Of a stretch of DNA of 64,000 nt, positions 1 to 23,990 are shown piece by piece (position 1 is the first letter of the stretch; each line of letters opens with the position of its first letter). Below the pieces are notes generated by a model. That model made no database searches, was not told the origin of the DNA, and saw only the letters and a list, made by a program, of their open reading frames with translations. A program made the position numbers and the translations under genes. Source of the DNA: Maylandia zebra (lineage: Eukaryota; Chordata; Actinopteri; Cichliformes; Cichlidae); the NCBI RefSeq assembly GCF_041146795.1, contig NC_135177.1:38155560-38219559 (forward strand). Direction: 5' to 3'.

Positions 1-285
1 CTCCAACTAAAGAAGGATCAGGTATCCGTTGGAAATTAAGAGAAGAAAGTCATGGCACACAAACAGCGGTTGGCTGATCTGTGAGCTGGATCAGCCAATC
101 ACCAGTGAGTTTCTGTGGTAGCCCCTCCCACAGGTAGTGACATCATCAGTTCCAGCTTTGGGACCAGATGCTTAGTTCAGCTGGTGCTGAAAATCCGGCA
201 CTGGGATGGTCTGTCTCTGATGGACATGTGTCCTGCTGGGTCCAGGTCCTGGTTCTGGTGGTGTTCCTTGACCCTCTTCTTTCAG
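1..285 (+). other. Intron of myo1e upstream of the first visible exon
   Basis: No coding exon or recognisable repeat is seen here. A pyrimidine-rich tract and TTCAG acceptor at 272-285 lead into the exon at 286. The exon encoding the myosin N-terminus must lie further left. Confidence 0.7.
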
Positions 286-11377
<11,092 letters not shown>

Positions 11378-12145
11378 ACCTCGATTCCAGGGGTCAGAGG
11401 TACCAACCTGCTGCTGCAGCTGGGGTCATAGGTCATAGGAGCTTTCAACACATTGGTTGAGAGCTAAAAGGAGGCTGACTGCTGAAGATGGCGTGCTAAC
11501 AAACAGCTGCACTGTACCCAGAGGTGAAAGGTCAGGGTGTGGTGTGCCGACATGCTGACTCCTGGACTCCCAATGTCCCATTAACGCTGCATACAGGTTA
11601 CATGTCCCCATAAAACTTCGTTTTCACAGTGTCCTCGTGTGACTTCAGTCTCTGATCATCTCAGGTGGAGCCCCGTATATCTGACAGTTAATTGGTGTCC
11701 TCATTCTGACACACTGCATGTGCTAGATTTTTAAATTCCAGTTCAAAGACCTTCCATCTTTCTGGTCTACAAGAGATGGAGTGAGAGGAGGGCAGCAGGA
11801 GGCTGCATCACGGCTTAGAGTTGATGGTTAACCAGTGTTGTACAAAAATGTGAATAACTAGTTTAGCCAGGTAGTATTCATGAGGCCGGTCAGTGAGGAC
11901 AGCAAGGTTTATTCATCTGAAGTCCATCCAGTGCCCCCTGCAGCCTGCAGTGTTTATTACAGCCCTGAAATAAAACAAAGTGAGCACAGTGGCAGATTTA
12001 AAGCCCTGTACAGTATTTGTCATTAACAGAGCAGATGAACAGACCCTGAACGTCACACAGGAGCTTTGATATACAAATAAAGGTATTTTATTTGTCTCAT
12101 CATTAAAACGGAAATATTTTTTACCTGAAATAAACAGATGTAGAT
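11378..12145 (+). other. Probable 3' UTR of myo1e
   Basis: Non-coding sequence follows the TAG at 11375-11377. AATAAA hexamers occur near 11966, at 12076-12081 and near 12127. The true end cannot be chosen from sequence alone. Confidence 0.55.
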
Positions 12146-12900
12146 GATCAATGTTCAGCTGTGGTTTCTGTCGGGATCAATGTTTCAGCTGCAGCCTATC
12201 CTGAATCAGCAGCTTACCTGAGCTGATCAGCTCACCTGGTACACCTGTTTTCTTTCATTTTAACTTTTTTCTTTTTCTGATTTTTATAATTTGGATTTTT
12301 TCCTTAACGTAAACTTTAATTCATTTTTTAAAAATTATCTGTGTATTGTTTTTTTTTTAAAATTGCACAAAAACAGCAGGACACTACATTACCCAGAGTC
12401 CTTTTGACCAAGTGGGTTGTGCTGGTTTTAGGTACAGTTGGAAAAGATTGGCTCATCCGTCCCATAGTGTCTCTGTTGTTTTACACCAAAAGGAAAAACT
12501 GTAGTGATAAATGTCAGAATAACTCTGAGACTGGAACGTCACACAGTAGGGTGAGTTGTAATAAATTAATAAATCTTGCAGCTTGTGCAGGTTAATGCTA
12601 CTGTTTTGCATGTTTATTAAAAATGACTTTGTTAAATTTTAAATGCGACCATAAAGTGGTTCAATGCAACATTTCAGGTATTTATGTGAATCACAAATTG
12701 CACAGCTTTGTCTTCCTGTCATGTCAGAGTGGAGGTAAACACACTTTTAAAATTGGTTTTGCAACTGAAGCAGTGTTCATTGTACAAATGTGTTTTCGAA
12801 GATTACCCTGTGCTCATTCTGATTAACCTGCTGCAGTGTTTTTGATCACACTCTGACATAGAAACCGAACATCTCATCTCAGTTTTACTTTAAGAATATA
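12146..12900. other. Intergenic, nothing recognised
   Basis: AT-rich sequence. The open frames are short and match nothing I recognise. Confidence 0.5.
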
Positions 12901-12929
12901 ATCCACCCACTGTTATCATCTTCAATTTC

Positions 12930-13740
12930 TCCTTCCACCTCCGCCATGTTGGCCTGCAGTTGGTGCTGCTCTGAAAGCGCTGTAACTAAGTTTAAGACTA
13001 TAATCCACCCACTGTTATCATCTTCAATGTCCTGTACCAACACAGAGCAGAGCAGCTATCTGAACGCTGCTCCAACAGAGGTCGATTATCTTGTTAATAA
13101 TTTCACCTCCTCACTACGTACGACTCTGGATACTGTAGCTCCTGTGAAAACTAAGGTCTCTAATCAGAAGTACCTGACTCCGTGGTATAATTCTCAAACA
13201 CGTAGCCTAAAGTAGATGACTCGTAAGCTGGAGAGGAAATGGCGTGTCACAAATTTAGAGGATCATCATTTAGCCTGGAGAAATAGTTTGCTGCTTTATA
13301 AGAAAGCCCTCCGCAAAGCCAGAACATCTTACTATTCATCACTGATTGAAGAAAATAAGAACAACCCCAGGTTTCTCTTCAGCTCTGTAGCCAGGCTGAC
13401 AAACAGTCAGAGCTCTGTTGAGCCAACCATCCCTTTAACGTTCATGAACTTCTTCACACATAGAGTTATCCCTCTTCTTCATAATCCATCACAGTGTAAG
13501 CATGGATTACTAATAACCACCATCCCCTCCTTAAAAGAAATCAGGGTTCACCTGATGTCAAGCGTCTGCTGTCAGACTGAGTCGGGGACGTTTCTTTAAT
13601 ATTATGCTCCTGCTGCAGCAACACCGCTGCAAACTAAAGGTGCTGATTCACTCAGACTGAGCTCGAACATCAGTTCACTCTTGCAGAAATGGCTGTGTGG
13701 ACATTAAAAACACATTTAAAGGAGAGAAGGAACAATCGAC
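12930..13740 (+). mobile_element. L2-like LINE fragment (endonuclease-RT linker)
   Basis: Two consecutive in-frame pieces, 12946-13215 and 13216-13599, are separated only by a TAG. They encode the linker of fish L2-like ORF2 (VDYLVNNFTSSLRTTLD, LLLYKKALRKARTSYYSSLI, NNPRFLFSSVARLT, SSVEPTIPL). The RT core is absent and the copy is dead. Confidence 0.75.
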
Positions 13741-16700
13741 TGAATTGAATTGAATGATCTACTAACGCCTTTACTGCCACCTAGTGGTAAAGCCTAGTAT
13801 CTCCGTTTAAATGAAAGCAGACGATATTCGTTTCTCGACAGCAAAGAACATCTGTCAGTGAGCTCAGTGACAGCAGCTGTTTGTTGGTGTGTAATGAACA
13901 GTGATGAGCCTTGTTTGTGACAAATGCACAGACTCGGTGAACACTGAGAATCTGCGCCAATTCAAAGGTGTTTGGGATGTTGATTGGCAGAGGACATTTT
14001 TATTTTGTTTCATGATGAAAACACATTTTTCTGTGATGCTGGATATATTCTCTCAGCTGTGACCTGCTGAGGGGTCTCAAACTCGGGGCCCGGGGGCCAT
14101 GTGCGGCTCACGTCACCCGTACTTACAAACATGCTGAGGGATCGTCTGTGTTTGCTCAGTGACAGAGTCAAACACTCATGTGCACACTTATGCATTAAAT
14201 ACGAACACAGTGCTGCCACATGTGTGCACAGACAGACAGGACCAGTGTGTTTATTTGGTAGATCAATGAAAGGCTTCAGTTAGTTAAGAGGGCAGAACAA
14301 GCATTTGTCTTGTTATAAAATATTTCAAATTTTAAAGAACAAACAAAACGTTTTAGGAAATATTTGTTGGCGATTGTTTGTTTGTTTTGCACTACTTGAA
14401 CACTAAAGTGGCCCTCCAATGAGACGGCACACAGCATGCCCAGATTAACGCGGTCAGATTTGATTTTGTAATAGAAAATTTCTATTGTTCTCATTTAGAG
14501 TATTTATGTGCTGAGCTGTGACGCTGTAATAGACTGTTCAGTGAAAGTTTCTAAAACTAGATGAACTTATTCCAGCCTCAGCAGATGGAGAAGACAACTC
14601 CCTTTACAGGTGCTGATAACGCCAAAGGCACAAAACAGCGCGCCCACGGTTCCCTTTCATAGCGTGATGTTTGTAACTTCCTCCCTCTTCCTTGGAGTGG
14701 GAGCACCACTCCTGTCTCAGAGCTCGCATGACTGAACTGTGATGTTTGATGTGTGTTGGCTCTCCTGCCTGCATGCAGAAATAAAACAGCTTGATCACAG
14801 TGACCATGTTGCAGGCCACTTTTTTTTTTTGACAGAAAACTCCACAACAATTTCAACACAATTAAAGTGTCTACGTGGATCCACACCACAGAGTTTAATG
14901 TTTGTGGAGAGCCAGTACGTTAACTCTGATTTAAAACCAAATCTGTCTGGAGTTGATCATTTAACACTTGTTAATGCTAACTAGGTGTTAAGAGTTTATA
15001 TATTAACTCTCACAGAGTGTTTTATTTTAACTACATCGGAGTTATCTTCCAATTCATTGTAAAACTTCTGAAATTTTACAAATTCCTTTGGAAACAAACG
15101 TTTATTAAAAAGAGGCCATGTTTTTCTGAATAACCTTTGTTTTGAACTGTGCACCAGTGTACATGCTCTGACTTTCATTAGAATATTGTTTATCAAAGGG
15201 ACATATGTGAGCTGGCAGTGCAAACAGCACGCTCATTACTCTTTTCTTCAGTACAATATGAACGTCCTCCCTTCATCACTTTGTGGAGCTCCAACTCCCC
15301 CCATATCCCACCTTCCCAAGCATATCCTGTGTGCAGAGTCAATAAAAGTTAATTGTGTACTAATTAATTGCAGCACAGTACAAAAAAAAAAAAAGAATAA
15401 TTTCTGAGTAACACGTGGTTTGTATTTTCCCAAAAGACAGTTCCAGATACGAATCCATTGCCCATATTTAAAGCCAATATCAGAACAGGTTTGTTAACAT
15501 GGTGCTCTCTCAAACAACCGAAGAACACAGACAACAGTTAATGCTGAACTACATATAAAACAGTCTGTTTCATTTTGACCTAAACCGTGTGCACAAAACT
15601 CTGCAGGGATGTCGACCCACAGTCAGCGCTTCTGCTGTTTGCTACGTCGGTTTGGTGGTTTTCAGGCTTCACGTAGCATCATTATGTCAACAATCTAAAC
15701 ATTGTTTTAGGTGTAATTGAGCCAAAACCTGACTGAATATTCATATACAAGCTGTTTTCCAAGGCTATAGTGTTTGGCTGCAAACAACAGATTTCACCGA
15801 GCAGCGAGGCTAATGCCTTTCACGCCGCTTTGTCTCAACTCAAAAAAGCTATTCAGTTTTATTTATATAGCGCCAAACGACAACAACAGTAATATTTTTT
15901 TAAAAATGAGGGGCGGAGTCTGAATTAATTTTATTAGTGTCATAGTCCGTTTAGGAGTTCAGAGGTCAGTTCACGTTTCCATTGCATCGCCTCCAGATTT
16001 GATATGGAAACACTCGATTTTAACAGTATTATTTTACACCTCAGGCTTACATTTAAAGACCGTGACTCTACTGTGAGTCATATTAAAGCACTAACACCAA
16101 CATATTTAACGCTTTTGCTGTGCAGCAGTGGCTCACAGTTAAGTTTGACAGCCCGGCTTTGAAGGCTGCAGTGAGAAAAATGAAACGTGAGTCCGGCTGT
16201 TTCCGGGATGCTGGCGCCGTTTCACCGCGTCTTTGAGTCGTTTGTCCTGTCAGGATACAAACACAGCAGCCTGAGGCAGCACGAGATGATATTTCCCAGC
16301 TTTAATCAGGTCATTGAAGGGCTCATAACCTTTCGACATTCCGACCGTCACGCGCCCATGTTTACAGAAGGGTCATGCGCGTGCGTGAGGCTGCCGTAGG
16401 TGTCTGCAGAGCTGCCTGTTTCAAACAGGAAGTTTGTTTCCGGTTGTCTCGTGTTTTTGTTTTAGTTTTAGTTTTGTTAATAAACATTTAGTGACCATGA
16501 AAAACCAACAACTAAACAAACAAATAGATAAACAAGAACACATGACTGGATTGTCACAGCTGTTTACCTAAATAACACAATCGATGACTTTTATGGGGAC
16601 GTTTGTTTCATGAAGCGTCTGTAGGACAATGCAGAACCACAAACAGCAGACACCTCTGTGACGGTGCCTCGCAGGAACCACCAAGCGCCCGCTCTGCACA

Positions 16701-17300
16701 TCAGAGTGGCAGCCGGCTGAGGCTCCAGCAGGAGAGTGCGTCATCATTACTGGAGGCATGGAGTGGTGGAAGAAACAGGAAGCAGAATAATTAGAAGACA
16801 GAATAAAGTGGACGTCATACAGGTTTGAAATAATCTGGGTTTCTAACACGTTTCTGTGGAGACCTCGCATTTCGGGTTCACTCTTTCACTTCCTGTCTGA
16901 ACCGTCATGCTGCGATAAAGACACAGATGAAGGACGGCAGCCGATGATGCATTGGTTTCATCACTGTAGGTGGAAATACAGGCCCGCTTCAGGGCCGCGG
17001 GCCGTAGATTTCCCAGCACAGGGACCAACGAGCTTCAGCGCACGCTCTGCCCCACGCCTCCACAGTTTGAACCTTCATCACGATTACTGTGAAATTCTAG
17101 CTTCATACATCAAATACGTCACAAACACCTGCTGCAAGTGAGGGTCACTGAGACTGTTACCATGGTTACTGACACAGGTTTACCTGCTTTTTGGTCACAC
17201 CTAGAAAAAGGCCTATTACAAGGCAAAAGTAAAAAAAAAAAGGCACGTAATCATCAGTAAGAAACTGGTCACGTGGTCCCTGCAAACGGGACGCGAAGTT
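13741..17300. other. Intergenic between myo1e and prune1
   Basis: No coding gene is supported in this 3.5 kb. A short L2/SINE-tail remnant ('ttcagttttatttatatagcgcc') lies near 15856-15890. Other ORFs are under 110 codons and resemble nothing I know. Confidence 0.5.
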
Positions 17301-17444
17301 TTAGTGTTTTGGTTCAAAGGCGATCCGTACACGGGTCCTGACAAGCCACGCCCACCGCACGTTTCTGTCTCGCGTACATTTATCAGGTGAAAGCGAGTCA
17401 CAGACAGCTGACCGTTTGTTAGCAGCTAACAGCTAACGGAGCAG

Positions 17445-17483
17445 ATGGAGGAGTTTCTGACGAGCTGCCAGCGGGCCGTGAAG

Positions 17484-17528
<45 letters not shown>

Positions 17529-20500
17529 GCGGGTTAGCCTGTTAGCTCGCGCTGCTGCAGAATGACTGGCACTGTTTACATCATGTGACAAGGTCCGAGC
17601 ACTACGATAGTTTGCACGAGTCTGTGGAGCTGCACACGTCAACGACCGGAAACGCAGTTGTGGGTGTGAGTGAGACAGTCAGCCGTGAGGTCAGGTGAGA
17701 CACACCTGTCAGGATCACCACTGCTGCAGTTCTTCTGGTGTCCAGCAGAGGCAGCAGTAAGGAGGGGCATGTTTCTATAACTCGCCTGTTCTGTCCAAAT
17801 TGAATGCAGTTTTATTAATACACTGATGTACTGTAAGCTAGACGCTACAATAATACAAAGAAAATGGAGAAAACCCCAACAATCATGTGACCCTCTGAGC
17901 AAGCGCTTTGGCGACAGTGGAGAGGAAAAACGCCCCTTTAACAGGAAGAAACCTACAGCAGACCCAGGCACGGGGAGGGGCGGGGCATTTCAACACATTA
18001 CTGCAGTTTAACAGTAAATGTTTTTACTACAGCAGAAACAAGAAGCCTCTCCATGTTAAATCCAGCATTAACCCAAGCACAGATGACCTGCAGTCTCAGA
18101 GCAGACGTTACGAGACTGTGGACGTTAAATATGTCTGCATTTAGGGATAGTAGTCCCAGGTGGTTTCAAAGGATTTTTGGTGGTTTCAGGTTATACCAGA
18201 TGCTTCCAGGGGATTCTGGTGGTGCCGGGTTTTATCAGGTGGTGCCAGGTGGTGCCGGGTTGTATCAGTATGTTAGGAGCTCTGTTCTTTGTTCCCCAGT
18301 TGAGCTCGGACCAGGTCGGCCCTGGGTTCCATGTTGTCCTGGGAAATGAAGCTTGCGACATTGACTCCATGGTATCTGCCCTGGCCTATGCCTACTTCCT
18401 GTCTAAGGTAAGCCACAGTCCAATCAGCTGCCAGTACAGGTAATGAACTGGTTACACGAATCTCCAAAAGTTGATTCTGTTCATCTGGACGTAGCTTTTT
18501 GTGGGAGAAACGTTTCGTCACCCATCCAGGTGACGTCTTCAGTCTCAGCTGACTGCAGGTTTCAATCTTATAAACAGGACATTTACATAATGACTGAAAC
18601 AGCCCACTGAGGGAACAATGGACTGGGAGGTCAGTTCCTTAATCTTAATTATGCAAATTCTCATGACCATTGGCCATTCTCAAAGACCATCTCTGAATGG
18701 AGGAGGGGCCTAAGGGTACATCTTTTGCCATCTTACAATGCTGTGATTGCAGCCATTCCCCAACTCTATGTGAATGGTACTCATGGTCTTTGATCAATGG
18801 TCATGAGAATTTGCATAATTAAGATTAAGGAACTGACCTCCCAGCCCATTGTTCCCTCAGTGGGCTGTTTCAGTCATTATGTAAATGTCCTGTTTATAAG
18901 ATTGAAACCTGCAGTCAGCTGAGACTGAAGACGTCACCTGGATGAGTGACGAAACGTTTCTCCCACAAAACGCTACGTCCAGATGAACAGAATCAACTTT
19001 TGGAGATTTACTTACCTGAATGATTGAGATGCATCAAGACGTTTTAACCCACTTTGGTTACCTGAAGTCTCTCTCTCCCTGTCAGACTGCACCCGGCGAG
19101 ATGCTCGTTCTGCCGCTGCTGAACATCCGTCAATCGGAGCTGCGGCTGCGCTCGGACAGCGTCTTCCTGCTGCGCCAAGCCGCTCTGTCTCTGGACCTCC
19201 TCGTCTTCAGGGACCAGCTGGACCTGCGAGCACTGCAGCGGGCCGGCCGCCTGCGGCTCACGTTGGTCGACCACAACGTGCTGCCCAGGTAACACCTCAC
19301 AGATGACCTTGCACACCTGAGTGGTGATCACACCTGTCTTAACATCCTGTCTCTGCTGCAGTTCAGACAGCGACCTAGAGGAGGCGGTTGCAGAGGTGAT
19401 CGACCACCACCATCTAGAGAGGGAACCCTCCCCCACCTGTCCTGTTACTGCGGAAACAGTGGGATCCTGCGCTACCTTGGTGACAGAGCGCATCATTCAA
19501 AGAGCTCCAGAGATCCTGGACCTGCAGCTTGCTCACCTGCTTTACGGTACACACCTGGTGTTACTGAGCGTTCGAAGGTTATCGAATACATGAATGGTTT
19601 ATTTGAAGAGTTTCAGTCAGGTTTCAGAGCTCATCACAGCACAGAAACAGCTTTAGTGAAGGTTACAAATGATCTTCTTATGGCCTCTGACAGTGGACTC
19701 ATCTCTGTGCTTGTCCTGCTAGACCTCAGTGCAGCGTTCGATACTGTCGACCATAATATCCTATTAGAGCGATTAGAACATGCTGTAGGTTAGGGCTGCC
19801 ACGATTAGTCGACTAGTCACGATTACGTCGACTATCAAAATCGTCGACGACTGATTTATTAGTTGATGCGTCGTTGGAAGCTTTGTAAGATCCCCAAAGA
19901 CGCAGGAATAAGTAGCAGGATTTAAGAGTGTAATAACGGACTGAAACAGAAGATGGCAGCACTGCATGTACAAGGATGCCAGCTGCCGTTAAACCCCGAA
20001 GAAGAAGAAGCTGTGTCCCAGAATTCATAGCGCGGCCCAGCGCAGTTGTCAACAATGGCGGCAGCTAGTTAGTTTTAATGTTACTCTTATTATTCTTTCT
20101 GGGTCACAAAATACACGTTTAACATATTTTCATGGAGAATGTAGCTGTGTAAACCTCAAATATCTGATCAGTTTATCAGGACACCACATATTTTCAAAAG
20201 CGCTCCGACGTTTTCTGAGACGTCTGTTACCCACTAGCTCGATAGCTAGCCGGGGGGCTAGGCTAACTAGAGCCGTGAGAACACCGGACTCCCGGCTAAT
20301 TGTTTTCAAACCCACCGCCGTCTTTCGCTACTCAGGTTAAACATGATATATGAGTCACTTAGATAACTTAAACATGTTATTGTTTGGCTTTTTTAGTATT
20401 TTATTTATTAGTATTAGTATTTTTATTTAGATAGCAAGGAGTTTATTAAACTTCACTGAAACAATCTGCAAATTTCATTAAAATTTAATAAACTATCATC

Positions 20501-23500
20501 TTGTCTTTATTTTTAGTTAGCACATACCTGAAACACTTAAAGCTGTAAGCTAATGATAGTTATAAAAGAGCAGATGCTCCTGGTGCAATAAGCTGTAGTT
20601 TTACGGCCAATGGATGATGATCTGATTAGTCGACTAATCGCAAAAATAATCGGTGACTAGTCGACTATCAAAATAATCGTTTGTGGCAGCCCTACTGTAG
20701 GTATTACAGGTACTGCACTGCAGTGGTTTGTATCATATCTATCTAATAGACTCCAGTTTGTGCATGTAAATGGAGAGTCCTCTTCACACACTGAGGTTAA
20801 TTATGGAGTTCCACAGGGTTCAGTGCTAGGACCAATTCTGTTTACATTATACATGCTTCCCTTAGGCAGCATCATTAGAAGACATAGCATACATTTACAC
20901 TGCTATGCAGATGACACCCAGCTCTATCTGTCCATGAAGCCAGATAACACACACCAATGAGTTAAACTGCAGGAATGTCTTAAAGACATAAAGACCTTGA
21001 TGGCCGCTAACTTTCTGCTTCTTAATTCAGATCAAACTGAGGTTATTGTACTCGGCCCTGAAAATCTTAGAAATATGGTCTCTAACCAGATTCTTACTCT
21101 GGATGGCATTACCTTGGCCTCCAGTAACACTGTGAGGAACCTTGGAGTCATTTTTGACCAGGACACGTCCTTCAACGCACATATTAAACAAATATGTAAG
21201 ACTGCGTTCTTCCATTTGTGCAACATCTCTAAAGTTAGAAATATCCTGTCTCAGAGTGACGCTGAAAAACTAGTTCATGCATTTATTACTTCCAGGCTGG
21301 ACGACTGTAATTCATTATTATCAGGAAGTCCTAAAAACTCCCTGAAAAGCCTTCAGCTGATCCAAAATGCTGCAGCAAGAGTCCTGACAGGGACTAGAAA
21401 GAGAGAGCAGATTTCTCCTGTTTTGGCTTCCTGTTAAGTCCAGAATTCAAAATCCTGCTGCTCACATACAATAGGGATGGGTACCGGTGTCCGGTGCCAT
21501 CATTTCTGACATAAATGGTAGTAACCAGACCGAAAAGCAGCGCACATTTCGGTGCTTTATTTCGGTGCTTTTTTTTCCTGAGCTGTGATACACTTCTAGC
21601 CAATCATTTTACGTTTCCCAGGATAGTAGGCGGGGCCAGGTACGTACGTTCAGTTAGAGCAGAGCTACACATTAAAAATGTCCAAGGCGAAGCTGTCAAA
21701 AGTCTGGTTGTATTTCACAGCAAAATATGCAAACTCAGCAGCAACAAGTGCTTTAAGCTGATACTGTGATACTGTCAAAGGAGGTAACACCTCAAATCTG
21801 ATGAAACACCTGGCGACGCATAGCGTTTTTTTAAAAGCTGAGAAATGCGCCGTATTTGATAGCTTGCTGCGAGACCTCACACTGTGCACGTTGGGTGTGG
21901 TGCCTGTTATCGGACCCGGAGCAACATCCCCCAAAAACCCGAAGAGGAGAGTCCTGGCCCCTAGCCCTGCCAGTGTAGCAGAAATGATGAGGATGATGAT
22001 GCAGCAGCAGCCGTTCTTCTCTGCCTGAGTAGCTTAATGTTGTTGGTGTGTAATTTACGTTGAGTAGGCTAACCACGTTATTACATTAATGCATGTAAGG
22101 TGAACTAGCAAACATCATCATAGCTACATGCGGCTGTCTTCTTGTTTGATGGCAGATACTCCCTTCACCCTGGACAAAAAGGCTAAAATGACCAAAGAAA
22201 AAGTGGGAAACAGCTGAACGTGAGAGGTTTTTGGACAAAGTTTGTGTTCTCCATTCTTTAAGCACCGGTTCGAGCACCGTTTAAGCACCGGCACCGTTTC
22301 AAAAGTACCGATTTGGCACCGGTATCGGATAAAACCTAAACGATACCCATCCCTAGTCTTAAATAATCAGGCCCCATCTGATCTTAATGACCTTGTAGTA
22401 CCATATCACCCTATTAGAGCACTTCACTCTCGCTCTGCCGGCCTACTTGTTGTTCTTAGAGTATTTAAAAGTAGAATGGGAGGCAGAGCTTCCTTCTGCT
22501 GGAGGTTTCTTCCTGTTAAAAGGGAGTTTTTCCTTCCAACTGTCGCCAAAGTGCTTGCCTGTTGAGTTTTCTCTTTATGTATTATTGTCGGGTCTACCTG
22601 TATAAATAAACCTGAATTGAGTAAATCTTGTGTGTCTGAAGTGTGCCGTTGACTGATTGGTGGGTTGTCTGTGTTGGTCTGCAGCTGCCATCGTGGTGGA
22701 CTGCGTGGACATGTCACCTGCTGCAGGTAAAGTCACTCCCAAAGACAGTCAGTATGCTGCAGCGCTGGAGAACCTATTCCCTGCTCTGCCACCGAGGGGC
22801 GCTCTCTTCCAGGAGTTGCACAGAGCCAAGTTGGATGTCTCAGGTCAGTTTCTGAGAAGTCAGTCATAACTGAGAACACAGGTGGAACAAAGTCTGGACT
22901 CACCTGTGTTTGTTACTCTTCAGGTGTGGATACACTGCAGATTTGTACTTTTTCCTTTATAGTTTTTATTAAAGAATTCAATGGAGCATTGTTTTAGTAT
23001 TGCAGTTTTACTGTACTTGGTGTAATATTTTTTTTATTGGAGTATTTGACGCAGTACTTTGTTTGCAGGTCTGAACACAGAGGAGATGTTGTTGAAGGAC
23101 ATGAAAGCTGTTTCAGGAAGTTTGAATCTCTCCGTTTCTGTTCTCTACATCTCACTGCAGGTCAGTACTGCACACTGTACTACAGTCATACTAATAAGCT
23201 GCAGTGACACCAGTCTGCCACCAGGTGGCATCAGAGCTGCAGAACACTTGACGAGACATGCTGCTGAGTATGGGTGTGTGTGTATGTGTCAGGAGTTCCT
23301 GCAGAGGGAGGACTTGGAGGCGGAGCTTTCAGGTTTCTGTCAGAAGTACGGATATGATTTGCTGCTGCTGATGACAATCTTCTTCACTGAGAGCAAAGAG
23401 CCAATCAGAGAACTTGCTGTGTTCAGCCACAGCACCACCTGCAGGGAACAGGTACACTCTCCTCCCCCTTCTTTAGTCTGCTGTTCCTTCTGCGTGACGG

Positions 23501-23990
23501 CTCAGGTGTCCTCCCTCCTCAGGTGAGCCAGTACCTGGAACAAGCCCAAAGCCCCGCCCTCAACCTGAGTCCACTCAGCAGCCCCCACTCTCACATCTCA
23601 GCCTATCATCAAGGTAACACTCCTGTAATCAGACACATCTTGCAGGTGTGCACAGGTGATGCTTGATGTTCTGCTGCCTCGTTAGCTATGCTCTGTAGGG
23701 TGTGTCTCTGGGGGGGGTGGCCTCAGGACTGATGGTGACTTCATCACCCTATGTCTCCAGGAAACTCACTGGCGTCTCGGAAGAAGCTCCTCCCCATCAT
23801 GAAAGACTTCCTGACGACGTGGGATGGGTATGGTTTCCCGGGAGACAGGAAGGACGAGCTGTCTCAGGTCCCGCCCACACCGATGAACAGCCTGGTGGAG
23901 GGCTCCCCTCTGGACAACGGTCTGCCTCGCATCACCTCCCAAGCCCTGGAGGAGAAGTTCAGCCAGATGGTCAACAGGACTGACCTCTGA
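17445..23990 (+). CDS. prune1: Prune1-like exopolyphosphatase/phosphodiesterase
   Basis: This is a DHH-superfamily phosphoesterase; mammalian PRUNE1 cleaves short-chain polyphosphate and cAMP and binds NME proteins. Exons: 17445-17483, 18300-18407, 19086-19288, 19362-19546, 22685-22843, 23069-23160, 23293-23451, 23523-23613, 23761-23990. They total 1266 nt (421 residues plus stop), all GT-AG and in phase. Human PRUNE1 is about 453 aa. Motifs are [18 protein letters not shown] (metal-binding DxD), [17 protein letters not shown] (DHH), [11 protein letters not shown] and the C-terminal [15 protein letters not shown]. The start ATG opens MEEFLTSCQ, close to the mammalian N-terminus. Intron 4 (3.1 kb) is filled by a LINE carrying two hAT insertions. 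The C-terminal tail after PPTPMNSLV is shorter than recalled for human. Confidence 0.95.
17487..17524. repeat. (CA)n microsatellite at prune1 exon 1 donor
   Basis: The CA run starts 3 bp inside intron 1, directly after the donor GTAAC at 17484. Confidence 0.95.
17795..17990 (-). repeat. L2-like LINE 3' tail / derived SINE
   Basis: Same family as 868-1130: minus-strand 'ggtttcttcctgttaaa' block with the 'ctttggcgacagtgg' landmark. It lies in prune1 intron 1. Confidence 0.7.
18459..19008. mobile_element. Foldback element with ~230-bp inverted arms
   Basis: The left arm (18459 to about 18692) and right arm (about 18780 to 19008) are near-perfect reverse complements, beginning aatctccaaaagttg and ending caacttttggagatt. 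They surround about 90 bp of unrelated centre. There is one short indel near the inner end and a few mismatches. No ORF is present. It resembles abundant fish foldback/MITE sequence. It lies in prune1 intron 2, 77 bp before the exon 3 acceptor. Confidence 0.85.
19791..20694. mobile_element. Nonautonomous hAT-like transposon (copy 2)
   Basis: The termini TAGGGCTGCCACGATTAGTC and, inverted, ...GTGGCAGCCCTA are flanked by a perfect 8-bp duplication CTGTAGGT (19783-19790 and 20695-20702). Subterminal sequence repeats 'gactagtcgactat' in both orientations. No transposase is present. The interior shares a short stretch ('catgatatatgagtcactta') with the elements at 5011 and 43880. It is nested in the L2-like LINE. 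Confidence 0.9.
21472..22355 (+). mobile_element. hAT-like element with BED-finger remnant (copy 3)
   Basis: Ends are TAGGGATGGGTACCGG and, inverted, ...GATACCCATCCCTA, matching the element at 26965. A decayed reading frame near 21678-22028 resembles the start of a BED-finger hAT transposase ([25 protein letters not shown]), broken by a stop. Flanks show no target duplication: the LINE's uninterrupted counterpart indicates one base is missing at the junction. Confidence 0.82.

Larger units (their letters stand above)
19560..22625 (+). mobile_element. L2-like LINE, interrupted by two hAT insertions
   Basis: Plus-strand RT segments are [17 protein letters not shown] and [18 protein letters not shown] (19590-19790), then [13 protein letters not shown] and [11 protein letters not shown] (20700-20957), then the C-terminal region (20997-21437). 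The remainder, with the 3' UTR block (GGTTTCTTCCTGTTAAA), lies at 22356-22625. A stop follows the CYADD region (20958-20960). Removing the elements at 19791 and 21472 rejoins homologous LINE sequence, which dates the LINE as older than both. It fills prune1 intron 4. Confidence 0.85.

Noticed and set aside
13741-17300. Several 60-110-codon frames between myo1e and prune1
   Set aside because: No splice chain, homology or codon signal supports them.
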